Source: Ciona intestinalis
Lineage: Eukaryota; Chordata; Ascidiacea; Phlebobranchia; Cionidae
DNA length: 64,000 nucleotides
NCBI RefSeq assembly: GCF_000224145.3
Contig: NC_020166.2
Location: 1,049,111 to 1,113,110, forward strand
Reading direction: 5' to 3'
Below the pieces are notes generated by a model, which ran no database searches, was not told the origin of the DNA, and saw nothing but the letters and a program-made list of their open reading frames with translations. Below are positions 37,063 to 48,907 of this stretch, piece by piece (position 1 is the stretch's first letter; every line of letters begins with the position of its first letter). A program made the position numbers and the translations under genes.

Positions 37063-37505
37063 ATAAATATTCAGAACTTTTATATTATAAACATTACATT
37101 TTCTCATTCAATATTATGTTGCTAGCTCGATGCATCTATGTAGTTTCTGTAATAGGCCTACTCATATCTCTAGTTCTTAGTTATATGAACACTTTACACT
37201 TACAACTCTCCTTAACCAAAGCTTTTTTTAACAACACTAGGCCTAACTACCTAATGTGGAAGCTTTGATAATTTCTTGTTGAGCAAAATTGTATGACATG
37301 CTCAACTTTCATACACTGTGTTACACATATCATACTCATTTTGTAAATCTGTTTTTTACATTTTAATATTCGAATCTGAAAAAACATGCATTAACTTTAA
37401 ATATAGTTTGAAAATCATTAAATAACAAAAAGTTTAATTAAACAGTGTCCTAAAATAGGTTTTTATATTTTAACCAAGTCAGCGTTATTTTAATCAATAG
37501 CTGTT

Positions 37506-37515
37506 CATTTTTTAG
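37506..37515 (+). promoter_or_regulatory. Candidate 3' splice or spliced-leader acceptor before MRPS11
   Basis: CATTTTTTAG, 29 bp before the MRPS11 ATG, after a T-rich run. Same reasoning as for the Kv-beta site; unproven. Confidence 0.4.
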
Positions 37516-37544
37516 GTCAAGGTTGCAATGAAACAAAGTATATA

Positions 37545-38171
37545 ATGATACGTAGTTGTGCAGCTGCTCTTTTGCGAGCCAATTGTAAAATTGGAGCCCC
37601 AAAACCATACCACGGAGTTCTGTCAATCAACAGATCAATTCATCAACAAGAAAAACAGGACGTACAGTTTCCGTATTTAATCCAGGATCGGGTTTATGAA
37701 AAAGTACGAACCCAAAACTTTGCGCCAATTCCGATTGCAAAATGCTCTAAAAAGGAAGATGCACTTAATGCTGTTGAGTTCGAAAAACGCAACAACTTAT
37801 CATATGATGGAATTCCCTACTCTGAACTTCCAATAGTTTTAATACAGGCGCGGTGGAATAACACACTAATCGAGACTAAGTACCGGAAAGAAGTTTTTTC
37901 GTATGTTTCGTGCAACCGAGAGGGATTCAAGAACGCAAAGAAAAAAACTGATCATGCAAGTGAAATGACTGGTAAAGCTGGTGCTCAAAAAGCTCTTATA
38001 GCTGGCTGTCATAAGCACGTGAGGGTGGTGTTACGTGGTATAGGACCGGGGAGGAAAGCGGCGATAAAAGGTTTAACTTTGGGCGGAATGAACGTTGTTT
38101 CAATCACCGATACCACTCCTATTACAAATAATGGCCTACCCCAAAGACCCAGGAAAATACGGCGACTGTAA
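37545..38171 (+). CDS. MRPS11: Mitochondrial small ribosomal subunit protein uS11m
   Basis: Component of the mitoribosome small-subunit platform. Intronless, 208 aa (human 194). The C-terminal ~95 residues are a uS11 domain: FKNAKKKTDHASEMTG, AQKALIAGCHKHVRVVLRG, GPGRKAAIKGL and the closing NNGLPQRPRKIRRL, typical of uS11. The N-terminal half is a mitochondrial presequence plus variable extension. It follows the Kv-beta gene on the same strand by 482 bp, and a clear acceptor-like CATTTTTTAG lies about 30 bp before the ATG, so trans-splicing or a short 5' UTR intron is possible. Confidence 0.93.
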   Translation: MIRSCAAALLRANCKIGAPKPYHGVLSINRSIHQQEKQDVQFPYLIQDRVYEKVRTQNFAPIPIAKCSKKEDALNAVEFEKRNNLSYDGIPYSELPIVLIQARWNNTLIETKYRKEVFSYVSCNREGFKNAKKKTDHASEMTGKAGAQKALIAGCHKHVRVVLRGIGPGRKAAIKGLTLGGMNVVSITDTTPITNNGLPQRPRKIRRL

Positions 38172-39109
38172 AGTGACTATTAACTAGTTTGTTTTAGTAA
38201 AGATAAGTTTTCAATTTTATTTATGGAACATGATCATTTGCCAACAGTTTTAATAATTGTCTTTTTCCTCTGAAATAAATGACGAATATCCACACATATT
38301 ATGTCAAATTGCAACTTTTACCCTTTTTGCATGGTCACTTTTATGCGCGTAAGTACTCGCATATTTACTCGCAAAAACAATGTTAACACGCATAACGTCA
38401 TAAGCGTGTCATCTGCTGTAGGAGGTTGGTTGTTACTCGCATTATGCGAGTAAAGAAAAGTATGGTGGAAGTACAGTTTCACTTTTAAGAGCCTAATCTT
38501 TTTCGGGTATTATTTTTACAGTTTTTAGCTGGTAATAGCCACATAAAGCATCAAAACCTATTTTATAAACTAGATTTAACAATATTGCGCTAAAATAAGC
38601 TAACTCAATGTTGATACGCGCATAAACCAATGACCATGCAAAACAATGCGGTAAGCGAGTTATCATATGACCAGTTAATGCGGATCGTTATTCGCATTAA
38701 CTTTTTACCATGCAAAAAGGGTATTGGTAGTTAACAGTGAGGTCCCTATGTTATAACTCTAATATAAATCTTGTAATACAGAGTTCATAGTTTTGATCTC
38801 CTTTTCATTAACTAGACTAGTTACTATAGTCTAATGTCCCACAGCCACAGTGAATTCCAATATTGCAGCAAGCCAGCATTGCATTGGTACCAACAAAATG
38901 TTGTTATACACCAATATACATTGGTCAGTGGCCGTAACTTGGCTGATAAGTCTATTTGTGTACAATAGTCCTTGATTGAAAAGATGAGTGAAGAAGACTC
39001 CAGTGGATCTCGCCTTTCTTCACTATATTCCAATCAAATAACTAGTTACAGACTGGCACCTCCTTAGGTGATCCACTGATCCCTTTACTGTATTAGTCTG
39101 TGAGACTTC
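38172..39109. other. Spacer between MRPS11 and gene D 3' ends
   Basis: Convergent gene ends with the 405 bp MITE between them; otherwise nothing seen. Confidence 0.6.
38319..38723. mobile_element. 405 bp MITE with perfect inverted ends and TA target site
   Basis: TACCCTTTTTGCATGGT at the left matches ACCATGCAAAAAGGGTA at the right (17 bp perfect). The TA at each end could be the mariner-type target duplication. Internal GCGAGTA and CGCATA repeats; no ORF. Confidence 0.8.
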
Positions 39110-42100
39110 CTATTTTGAGCAGTACACCCCAGTAAGCACGCTTGAGCAAACTACATTCTCTTCTTTTCTTCCGTTTTCTTTCAGTTTGCCCGGGAACGCT
39201 TTTGCAGTTGATGCAGTTTCTGTACTCCCCACATTGATAGGTGACTTGTTACCTTCCACCAGCAATGGAGTATTTTGATCCTCTGCAACTTTAGTATAAA
39301 CTACAGTAGCACCGCATGGCTCTGTGGGTTGAAATTTCTGAGGCAAAACGTCAAACTCGAATTGAGGTCTCATACAAGGGACTCCGCTATCTGGCGTAAA
39401 AGGTTGAGACCCATAAGACTTGTCCGAGGCCTCGTCTTCGGGCGAAGAAGCAGCAGCGCTGTGGGCGCTTGTAATTCCAGAGTCACTGGAGTCTTGTGCG
39501 TCTACGAAACCACCATCGTGCCAGGTTAGAAAATGTTTCTTTTGGCTGTACCCTTTGTGATAGGAAGACCCAATTAGCAAACCAATTTGGAAAGTCTATG
39601 TCAACAAAAATACCCACCGCGCTTGACGCCTATAGATGTCGGACGCTATCCCCATTATGTGTGTATGTTTAAAGGTTGTCTAATATAAATTTGTCAGTCG
39701 TACAACGTGTGAGCGGTCACAAGCATACGAAACAGAATACTTGTGTTACTTATAACAACTATCGTTTCCACGCGAGTATAAATAAGTTACATTCCTATTC
39801 TGTAACAATTTACCGTTTTCTGTTACCGAGTAGTCGTTACTCCCATCAACAGCAGGTGCACCTGAAAGGGAAATAAAATTTGTCAGTCCAGTAATACAAA
39901 GTTATTTCCTGTTTGGCAGCGACCACACGGCGTGTTGGGTGTGTCACGCGATTCATGTGCATGAACTTACATAACTTCCTTTCGTCACCAAAGGAAATTA
40001 AAACTCGCACAAACTGTATTATTTTTCAGTAGCGAAAGCGATCGCATTATAACTTAAAAAATAAAATTTCATTTTCGTTGATGCAGGAAATTAAACTCGC
40101 ATGTACCACATATAGTAGGTAGGAAAAGATAGGACACCTTTAGCACATAATATCCAAATATCCTGATCGTGTTTTAAACAATTAACAAAGGTCTATGAAG
40201 TCGAGAGGATAGTGTTTTATAATTCTTTGAATGCTCCTTTTTTTACTACCAAATGGGACTAGAAAATAGAGTTAAAAGGTGTCCCATCTTCCCCCACCCT
40301 ACTACTCTATATATTATTTATCAGTAGTGGGAGCGCTCGCATTGTAAAATAAAATACAACGTCCGGATTCAATGCCTAATGAAGTACCAATTTTTTACAT
40401 CTCACAAATTAAAAAAAAAACGCGAACAGATCCGGTGTCGCGATATATTCGTTCCGATTGATATATTTGTACCGGGCGCTACTGCGCATGTTCAGTAGAT
40501 AACACACCAACTCCGCTCTAATGACTTTAAACCGAAAAGAAAGTTTTAACGTGTAAACGTCTTGCCTGGAACGTTTTCAATTGGGGTCGTAGTAAATTTG
40601 AACCGGGTGGTCATCGTATTTGTTCCGAGCTATTGCGCATGCGAAGTAGCGCCTGGTACGACACCGGTGCCGTATAGCACAGTGGTTAGTGCGCCTACTT
40701 CTAAAGGTGATGGGTTCAAGGCTCGTCGCTGCTACTGTTGTCGGCGTTCTTAAGCAAGACACTTAGCGAAACATATCCACAAACTAAGTAGCATTGAGAC
40801 TTTTGAAATACGTACCTTTTAAGCATATATTTGTGTGAAACATAACTTACCTTTATTAACGTTCCTTTTTAAGTGTAAGCGTGTTTTAACAATTGTTGGT
40901 TTGTCGCTATATCCTGTCTTTTCGTTTAAAATATTAAAAATATCGCTACCGTAATCGAAGAAACAAATGAAGTTATTATTATTATAAATATTAGTATACC
41001 GTATATGGCAGGGGCTTGTAGAAGAGGTGCTCTATTGTCTGCTGCCGGATTGCAGTTGGTGGTAACGGATGTGACGGGACGTGTACTTGCAACTGTTTCA
41101 AAAGAAATTACAAATGAATAAACTCGGTACTGCAATGGTGGTCGTAGGCTAAAGCAGACTGTATGTATGGACAAGATAGTCGTATATTAATTGTTAATGC
41201 TCCAGCAAGTGTTGGTCACTAATGCGTTGTCCAAATTGTCAAACCTTATATGCTTAAAAGCCAAATACAATAATCCATTCACGAATTTAGAAACGCTGTA
41301 TCTCGTACGCGGGCACGGACTTTAACAAACAGAACACCCGTGTTATAAAGCACCAAGTAACTATACCCTAGTAACTATTATACAAAGTAACTATTACTCA
41401 CCATTTAAATTACTTTCATAAACCTCTTTTTCCACTTCACTGCTTAGTTGTTTTATCAAGTCGACACGTGAAAAGGCGCCCTGTAAAACAATCACCTATA
41501 AAGTTACATAACTTTACTCGTAAGCGGGCACGAGGTGTACAAAATTGAACACCCAAGTTATAACGACTGTGGTTGCCCGCCACCCAATGATAAATAAGTT
41601 AAATCTAATATATGGTAGCTTAAAAGGAACACTAGGTGTATAAAACAGAACATTTGTTTTATAAAGACTGTCTTTGCCAGGTGATATTTATTCTTCTATC
41701 CATGTATTAAAAGTAGCCCAAAGCCGACCAAATGCTCTTACAATCCGTTTACTCTCACCTCAGTTCTTGGATCAATTTTCTTCGTTTCTTTGAATAGTTT
41801 AGCTTGCAATGCGCACTTAGGGAATATGAAGTAAAGAACGAAAGCAACGATGATGGTTCCTACTACCACAGCCGATATGACCAGGACCATGGGTTGAAAC
41901 TTCGGTTCTTCAAACTCTGTCTCTACATCGGGTTTGGTTGGGCCTTTAAAATAATGAATAACGATTAAGTGCACTAATAGGTAAGGTAAGGTATAGTAGG
42001 ATGGGAAAAGATGGGACACCTTTTTATCTCGTTTGGTATGTAACTAGGTGAGTTATTGTTTGGGTTGGGAGAAACTGCCGTTCAGTGTTTCGCCCGAAGA

Positions 42101-44727
42101 GAAATATGACTTCAATGGTAGCAGCGACAAGCCTTGAATCCGTTACCTCTCACGAGGGGCCTCTCTTATCCGTGACCGGACGCTAAAGTAAAGGTATTTT
42201 CACCTGCTGTCGACTCGAAGCAGAGTGCCGACTCCTTTCCTTGCATGCGCCACCTCTGTACACAAATATATTCACTCCTTTGTGACGTCATAGTGAAAAA
42301 TGAAGTGGCGTTCTCGAATTGATGGAATGTACAATTGTCTATAACATCTGCCGATATTTCATATGTTTTTCGCTTGAACAAATTGGCGAGAGTGGAGTTC
42401 GTTGGGTTTCGGTTCATGAGTGTTTCTGTGGTTACAAAATAAAACATTGTTTTAAATTATGCTTGTTAATGGTTATTTCTTTCATATCTTTATTTTAAAA
42501 CGACAGTCGTTATATTTATATAAATATATAAACCGTAGCCCCACGACTCTAAAAAGGCATTGTTGATTATTTAAAATTTGAATATGGGAAGTAGGTGCTT
42601 GCGATATTCAATCTTACCCCATACTATATATATATATATAGGGTTTCATTCTATTTTCTTGTTACATTTGGTGGTAAACAAAGAAAATTAAAAAAATTAA
42701 AACCGTATCATAACGACTCCAATAGACGGTTATTGTTAATTGTTTAAAACACAATCAGAATATTTGGATATTATGTGCTAAAGGCCCATCTTACCCCATG
42801 AGTACTATATGTACTTTAACATACCATAATACTGCATTTTTTAAAAAAACTCACCTTTGTCTAAATAAGCAATGCAAGAAGATTTGTAATATATCCAATG
42901 ATCGTGCTCCAGGTGGTTTATGTATTGTGTTTTACTTATACTTGCGCCCGTTGTTTTGTTTCGAAATACGTAAATATTAAGCGTAACATCATATACAATA
43001 CATGTGGCGCCAATTGTCTTTAAGAAAAAAGCGGCGTCTGAAGTATTGTCTGAACAGTAAGCTAGGCCATCAGCTGTAAAACATAAAATGGCACGTTTGA
43101 GTCCCAGAGGGTGTAGGTTCAAAGCTCGATACTGCCACTGATATGTGTGTCTGCTTGGACAAGATACTTAACAGAAACTCAGTCATGGCCTCTTTTAGGT
43201 TGTTCACATTCTGTTTTTTTATAGATAAATAAGCCAGGCAAAGTAAATAGGTTAAGATTTATTCATTTGATTTTCCGCTTTAAATTTAATAAATTTATTT
43301 ATTTATTTATTCTGAAATGGCAACACACCTCAGAGTTATAACACGGATTTCATACATTACAAATTATGCAAAAAGTATGAAACCTCACGTTTTTCAGGGC
43401 AGCTCTGAGAACCCCAACCAAGGCATTGAACCGAACCGTTTTGTTGTTGAACGATGTAAATTATACCACGGTCTTTCACGCATTCCTTTGGCTCGCACTG
43501 CTTTTGTGACATTGGAACGCCACAGCACCCAGGTAAGCATCGCATCGGGCTGCCGCTATTTGGAAAAGATGGAATATTACAACATTACTATGGTATCAGA
43601 TACAATATTGATGCTATACTAATAGGAATAGCTAAAAGTTTAGATTGGACGATTCCAAGATATGGTCGCATGAACGACGTTCATAAAGCCGACCGACAGC
43701 AATAGGGGCGTAACCCATATATTATAATAATAGTAAAGACGAACAGCTTCTGAAAACACAACTTAGTCAAATAACTGAGCAAACTTTTTAGAATTTAGAT
43801 TTTAAACAGTCTTGTAACTGCTGAAACTCTGCTTCCCATACACTAATTTTATTTTAGAGTTCGCGTTCGCTCAAGATCTAGCTAAAAATACTTTTTTTTT
43901 TATAAAATTTTAATTTTAGACGAACGTCTGCATCTGGAAAGCAGTGAAATCTAAATGACCATAAAAACTCGTTAACGACACAGGTTAGAAGGGAAATCTT
44001 GGAATCGTTTGATTCAGGTTAGTGAGGACTATATTTAAACAACAATTTTCTCAAAAAAATAAATTCAGTTAAAATTTGTGAAAATTACTTCAGATGTATT
44101 TAAATTTAAAACGACTTACTCATCGGACATAACAGCCATCGAAACAATACCCGTGAAATCCAATTGACATGACGAGGTCTGGTCGTCGACAAACGTCCAG
44201 CTGTAAGTTCCAACATCGAATTGAATCTTACATCTCTTCAAGCCTTGACAGTAACGTCCAGGCGCTGGTAATAAAAAAAAAAACTTTTTAAGTACAATTG
44301 TTTTGCATTTTGTTTTGTGATCTCAAACTTTCAAAACATAAACCTTCGGTGATAGCAGCGTCAAGCCTCGAACCCGTAACCACCAATCTACTAGCAAGTG
44401 CGCTTAAAATGATATCTTGCAATTATTTGTTTTGTGATCTTTATATGGACTTGTTTCTCGTTTGCTAGAAGCAATAAATTAAAAATCCGAGGTAGCCTAT
44501 GCTATTTAGTATGTGTCGTTTCCAGCCAGTACGCGAGGATAAAGCAAGTTACAGTTATGGTAATATTTGATATACATACCATGCTTTTGAAACACGCATG
44601 TTGAGCATGCATCCTTTCCCACCCCGGTAGTTGAAGTGTTATTGTCACATTTGCCAACAGAATACTTGACTGCCTCTGTGCAACAAGCAGCTAAAACTAT
44701 CAGAAATATAGTCGGGTGAAAATGCAT
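39110..44727 (-). CDS. Orphan type I transmembrane receptor, gene D (paralogue of A)
   Basis: Family not recognised. Ten coding exons: 44580-44727, 44120-44264, 43389-43555, 42855-43073, 42204-42425, 41759-41943, 41402-41480, 41000-41092, 39814-39861, 39110-39552; 582 aa. Intron phases for exons 1-8 (1,2,1,1,1,0,1,1) equal those of gene A. Signal peptide MHFHPTIFLIVLAACCTEA, then DACSTCVF; exon 2 has YSWTFVDD, exon 3 GCCGVPMSQKQC, exon 4 GATCIVYD, exon 5 NCTFHQFENAT. The membrane helix is VLVISAVVVGTIIVAFVLYFIF. The tail contains SSDSGITS, acidic SSPEDEASD and TPDSGV. A 48 bp exon (39814-39861) has no counterpart in A. It lies outside the HDAC gene, on the far side of Kv-beta and MRPS11. The acceptor of the last exon is the weakest junction. 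Confidence 0.8.
40111..40308. mobile_element. MITE family 1 copy
   Basis: Starts TATAGTAGGTAGGAAAAGAT, ends CATCTTCCCCCACCCTACTA; in a gene D intron. Confidence 0.75.
40665..40790 (+). mobile_element. tRNA-derived SINE head
   Basis: GGTGCCGTATAGCACAGTGG with A-box-like character, then TGATGGGTTCAAGGCTCGTC and CAAGACACTTAGC, parallel to the 9055 copy; in a gene D intron. It is not a working tRNA: no cloverleaf closes. Confidence 0.6.
42640..42808. mobile_element. MITE family 1 copy, degraded
   Basis: Reverse-orientation body (TTCTATTTTCTTGTTACATT, AAACCGTATCATAACGACTC) and end CCATCTTACCCCATGAG; gene D intron. Confidence 0.55.
43090..43200 (+). mobile_element. SINE head fragment
   Basis: GAGGGTGTAGGTTCAAAGCTC, TGTGTCTGCTTGGACAAGAT and ACTTAACAG, a diverged copy; in a gene D intron just upstream of exon 4. 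Confidence 0.4.
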
Positions 44728-45230
44728 TTCTAAGATTATCGCTGTAAAACAATGATCAAAGTAAATGGTTAAACGTATAGAAGAAGTAAATGTACACCGC
44801 GAAAAATAAAAGATTTAATATTCCGACAGTGAACAGGGAGTGTATGTGTCTAAAGTATATAACAATACACTCATGTTATAACTTTACAGTGAGCATGGAA
44901 TGCATTATTACACCATGTGTGAAGAAATCATGCTGGCCTTATTTAATAAATTGCGATTTGATTCCTCATCTGCGTCAAAATATATTAATTTTGGGACACT
45001 GTGGTTAAATATCACATCCTCTGTAAACAGTGCATAATCGTCCCTAAAATGAGGAAACCGCCTTTACCACCACCATGGACACAAAATTTAATAACCGCTT
45101 TGCGTTATATCACCGTAAAATTGGGGAAAAGATATTTCGCTGTCTCTGCAGCAATTGTATTAATTTTCAAGCGGTTCCATGCCGAGACAGTTGTTATACA
45201 GAGCGTTTCGATTCTTGAAGCCATTTACAA

Positions 45231-45400
45231 TAGGGTGGGGTAAGTTGGGACACGTTTTTATCCCATTTTCTCGTCTCGTTTGGTAGTAAACAAAGAACTT
45301 TCAAAGAATTCTGAAACCGTATCCTCACGACCCCCATAGACCGTTGTTAATTGTTTAAAACACGATCAGGATGTTTGGATATTATGTGTTAAATGTGTCC
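45231..45400. mobile_element. MITE family 1 copy cut by N gap
   Basis: TAGGGTGGGGTAAGTTGGGAC start and reversed body up to the 500-N run. The same insertion is present in the duplicated unit at 46593. Confidence 0.7.
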
Positions 45401-45900
45401 NNNNNNNNNNNNNNNNNNNNNNNNNNNNNNNNNNNNNNNNNNNNNNNNNNNNNNNNNNNNNNNNNNNNNNNNNNNNNNNNNNNNNNNNNNNNNNNNNNNN
45501 NNNNNNNNNNNNNNNNNNNNNNNNNNNNNNNNNNNNNNNNNNNNNNNNNNNNNNNNNNNNNNNNNNNNNNNNNNNNNNNNNNNNNNNNNNNNNNNNNNNN
45601 NNNNNNNNNNNNNNNNNNNNNNNNNNNNNNNNNNNNNNNNNNNNNNNNNNNNNNNNNNNNNNNNNNNNNNNNNNNNNNNNNNNNNNNNNNNNNNNNNNNN
45701 NNNNNNNNNNNNNNNNNNNNNNNNNNNNNNNNNNNNNNNNNNNNNNNNNNNNNNNNNNNNNNNNNNNNNNNNNNNNNNNNNNNNNNNNNNNNNNNNNNNN
45801 NNNNNNNNNNNNNNNNNNNNNNNNNNNNNNNNNNNNNNNNNNNNNNNNNNNNNNNNNNNNNNNNNNNNNNNNNNNNNNNNNNNNNNNNNNNNNNNNNNNN
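45401..45900. other. Assembly gap of 500 N
   Basis: Exactly 500 Ns, probably a placeholder rather than a measured size. Other gaps: 1209-1357 and 9239-9288. Confidence 0.95.
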
Positions 45901-45904
45901 ATAC

Positions 45905-46052
45905 CATGCTTTTGAAACACGCATGTTGAGCATGCATTCTTTCCCACCCCGGTAGTTGAAGTGTTATTGTCACATTTGCCAACAGAATACTTGACTGCCT
46001 CTGTGCAACCAGCAGCTAAAACTATCAGAAATATAGTCGGGTGAAAATGCAT
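45905..46052 (-). pseudogene. Duplicated first exon of gene D (gene E fragment or other haplotype)
   Basis: A 148 bp exon of the same length and with the same donor as gene D exon 1. It encodes the same signal peptide and first Cys motif with two visible replacements (Cys to Gly in the signal region, Asp to Asn before ACSTCVF). The donor runs into the 500-N gap, so no further exons can be read; the sequence beyond the gap continues with a copy of the D upstream region. It may be the start of an intact fifth receptor gene whose body is in the gap, a truncated duplicate, or a second haplotype placed in tandem by the assembler. Listed as a partial copy because nothing beyond exon 1 is visible. 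Confidence 0.55.
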
Positions 46053-46592
46053 TTCTAAGATTATCGCTGTAAAACAATGATCAAAGTAAATGGTTAAAAG
46101 TGTATAGAAGTAAGTAAATATGCGCCGCGAAAAATAGAATACTGGGGATGTACGCGTGGCTAATGTATATATGAAGACACCCATGTTATAACTCGACAGT
46201 GAGCATAAGGTGTATGAACACACCATGTGTGTCTGGTGTATAAGAAGACACCTATGTTATACCTAAAAAGTCAGCATGAAATGCATTATCACACCATGTG
46301 TGAAGAAATCATGGCCTTATTTATTATATTGCGATTTGATTCTTCTACGTCAAAATATATTAATTTTGGGATACTGTGGTTAAATATCACATCCTCTGTA
46401 AACAGTGCATAATCGACCCTAAAATGAGGAAACCGCCTTTACCACCACCATGGACACAAAAATTAATAACCGCTTTATATCACCGAGGAAAGGATATTTT
46501 GCTGTCTCTGCAGCAATTGTATTAATTTTTAAGCGGTTCCATGCCGAGACAGTTGTTATACAGAGCATTTCGATTCTTGAAGCCATTTACAA

Positions 46593-46862
46593 TAGGGTGG
46601 GGTAAGTTGGGACACGTTTTTATCCCATTTTCTCGTCTCGTTTGGTAGTAAACAAAGAACTTTCAAAGAATTCTGAAACCGTATCCTCACGACTCACATA
46701 TAGACTATTGTTAAATAATTAAAACATGTTAAGAATATTTGGATATAATGTGCTAAGGTGTTCCGTCTTCCTATGCCCTACGAAATGAAAACGTTAATAA
46801 ATGAAAACGAACACATAAATATTATGTGCTAAAGGTGCCCGTCTTCCCCCACCCTACTATAT
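46593..46862. mobile_element. MITE family 1 copy with partial second copy
   Basis: Same insertion as at 45231 relative to flanks, then an extra ~110 bp piece ending CTTCCCCCACCCTACTATA. Confidence 0.65.
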
Positions 46863-47621
46863 TGGTTGCGCTCGCAATACACACCTGGAACTCCATTGCT
46901 ACATGCCTGTAGCTATGCACTTTGTTATATGCGAAATAAGTTTTCTGCTGTACGCGATATAACTTCGCTATACGCAACCTGGAAAACAGACGTCTTCGCG
47001 TACGTATGCTGTATAGTGTATACCAATGCGCTAGGCAAACATTCTATTATATATACACAATGTTGAAAGGGCGACTGATTGATGAATATTTCTCATATCT
47101 TATCGCATGTTGTATTCATAGTAACTTATCCATACAATACGCCCTCTGCTTCCAACAGGTGGGCGTATACATTCAAACTCTCAAGTTCATAGCGAGACCG
47201 AAACATTATCTGCACCGTATGTGTTATTTGCACCCTCTCGATATTGTAAGTTATTTAGAATGTTAAGTTAAAAACTTCGAATATTAAGAACAAAACTAGA
47301 CACCGATATTATACACATCAACTAAAATGGCGATAATTTATTGCAGCCTATTGGTGTTGTACGTTGATATATCAAAGTTAGGTCAAATTTACTTTTTAAT
47401 GCCTCAACTTTTAGTTAAATGTTCCGCAATATAAATGGGATTTAAGTAGTTCGGTTATTAAGTAGTAATTAACCCAACAACGAAAAATCATAAAGTAAAG
47501 GTAAAGCGACAGTCATTGCAACACAATATTTTGTTTATCTCTTTAAATACGGTAACGAATGTCAGATAAATTAAAACAACGAAGAAAAGGTAGGCAAGAC
47601 GACAGTCGATATAACGCGTTA

Positions 47622-47763
47622 AAATTGAACATATCAGACAAAAGCCTCGGTCTAACTTTTCTGTTGCATAATAGCTTTATCACATGCTGTAAAAAATTGA
47701 ACATATCAGACAAAAGCCTCGGTCTAACTTTTCTGTCGCATAATAGCTTTATCACATGCTGTA
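47622..47763. repeat. 72 bp tandem duplication
   Basis: Two copies starting AAATTGAACATATCAGACAA and ending TTATCACATGCTGTAA with one visible base difference; recent duplication in gene-poor DNA. Confidence 0.85.
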
Positions 47764-48424
47764 ACTGGTTAAGTTATAGGGTAACTTAAAAAATCACTTC
47801 TAAAAAAGCAATAACATACAATAAAAGACAAGGTTATCAGAGTATACGTCTTAATATATGGGTCTGAGTACCGGCGAATGACAACAGCTTGTTCGAAGTA
47901 GATCTAATACAAAAACGCCTGTCTTTTGAGGTGTCTTAGCTCAGTCAGCTATCTAAGAATCGAAGGACTATCTGTGTATTCAACGCATGCTTGCCTTATA
48001 TATATACACACTACTAGCGTTTTTTTTTTGTCGCCGTTGAAAAAACACCCACGGTGTTATGAAGCTGCATCGACCTTATAACGTAGAGGAAATTAGTGTG
48101 AAAGGGGTAATTAATCAAATGATTACTCTGGTGTACGATAACAGGGCTTACATGCTGCTAGCTTGCAGTTAACCTGCAAGGGTCACTAACACGACGCTTA
48201 AATTACCAACGGTGCACGCGTCTTCAATCATAGGCGTTTACTGTTATATGTCAGATACCGGTGGATTTAAAACGTGAACATGAACACGCTGACACTTTCT
48301 CGCTAACATAATTGTTCTGCGTGGTAGAGAGCGGGTAATAGCAGTTGTCTTTGAACCAGAGAATACGGTTTCCAGTGTGGTGCTTATGGGTTGTAAAAAA
48401 TGACAATCTTACATAAAATAAAAT

Positions 48425-48591
48425 ATAGTAGGGTGGGGGGAGATGGAACACCTTTAGAATATAATAACCAAATATACAGTTTTATGTTTTGAATTTTTTT
48501 TTGAATTTTTTTGGAATTTTTTTTGTTTACTACTATATGCGACGAGAGAATAGAATGAAAAGTTGTCCCATCTTCCCCCACCCTACTATAT
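48425..48591. mobile_element. MITE family 1 copy
   Basis: TATAGTAGGGTGGGGGGAGA start and CATCTTCCCCCACCCTACTA end. Confidence 0.75.
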
Positions 48592-48596
48592 AATCA

Positions 48597-48812
48597 CCCA
48601 CTTAGTTACATACATGGCATAACTCCAAGCGAGCACAATGTGTATGAAACAGTACACCGTGTTATAATGACTGTTATTGCTCCTTTATGCGAGGATAAAT
48701 AAGTTACATATACGTGGTAGCTGGTAAGCGGACACGATGTGTATGAAACATAACACCCGTGTTATAACGACCGCAGTTGCCCTGTCAGTATAAATAAGTT
48801 ACGTTAAATCAA
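48597..48812 (+). mobile_element. Two SINE tail fragments in tandem
   Basis: Two successive blocks of the type AGCGAGCACAATGTGTATGA ... CCGTGTTATAATGACTG ... GGATAAATAAGTTACAT, about 105 bp apart. Confidence 0.5.
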
Positions 48813-48907
48813 TACCTTTCACTTAACGCATAGTTGGATATGATTACTTAGGTCTAGCGCATAGTAACGTGGTTATAATACACCAGTGCTCATTGTTACA
48901 TTTTATA

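Larger units (their letters stand above)
44580..46740. repeat. Duplicated unit: gene D exon 1 plus upstream flank
   Basis: 44580-45400 and about 45901-46740 are near-identical copies around the 500-N gap: same first exon, same downstream GGAAACCGCCTTTACCACCA block and the same MITE insertion. The second copy has small indels and an extra GTGTCTGGTGTAT unit. Confidence 0.8.

Noticed and set aside
40665..40740. tRNA gene
   Set aside because: A-box and B-box like sequences are present, but the same block recurs as a SINE head and no proper cloverleaf is seen.
16989..44727. Type I cytokine receptor assignment for A-D
   Set aside because: No WSxWS motif and no clear paired-cysteine pattern of the D1 domain; membrane-proximal prolines and degrons alone are not enough.
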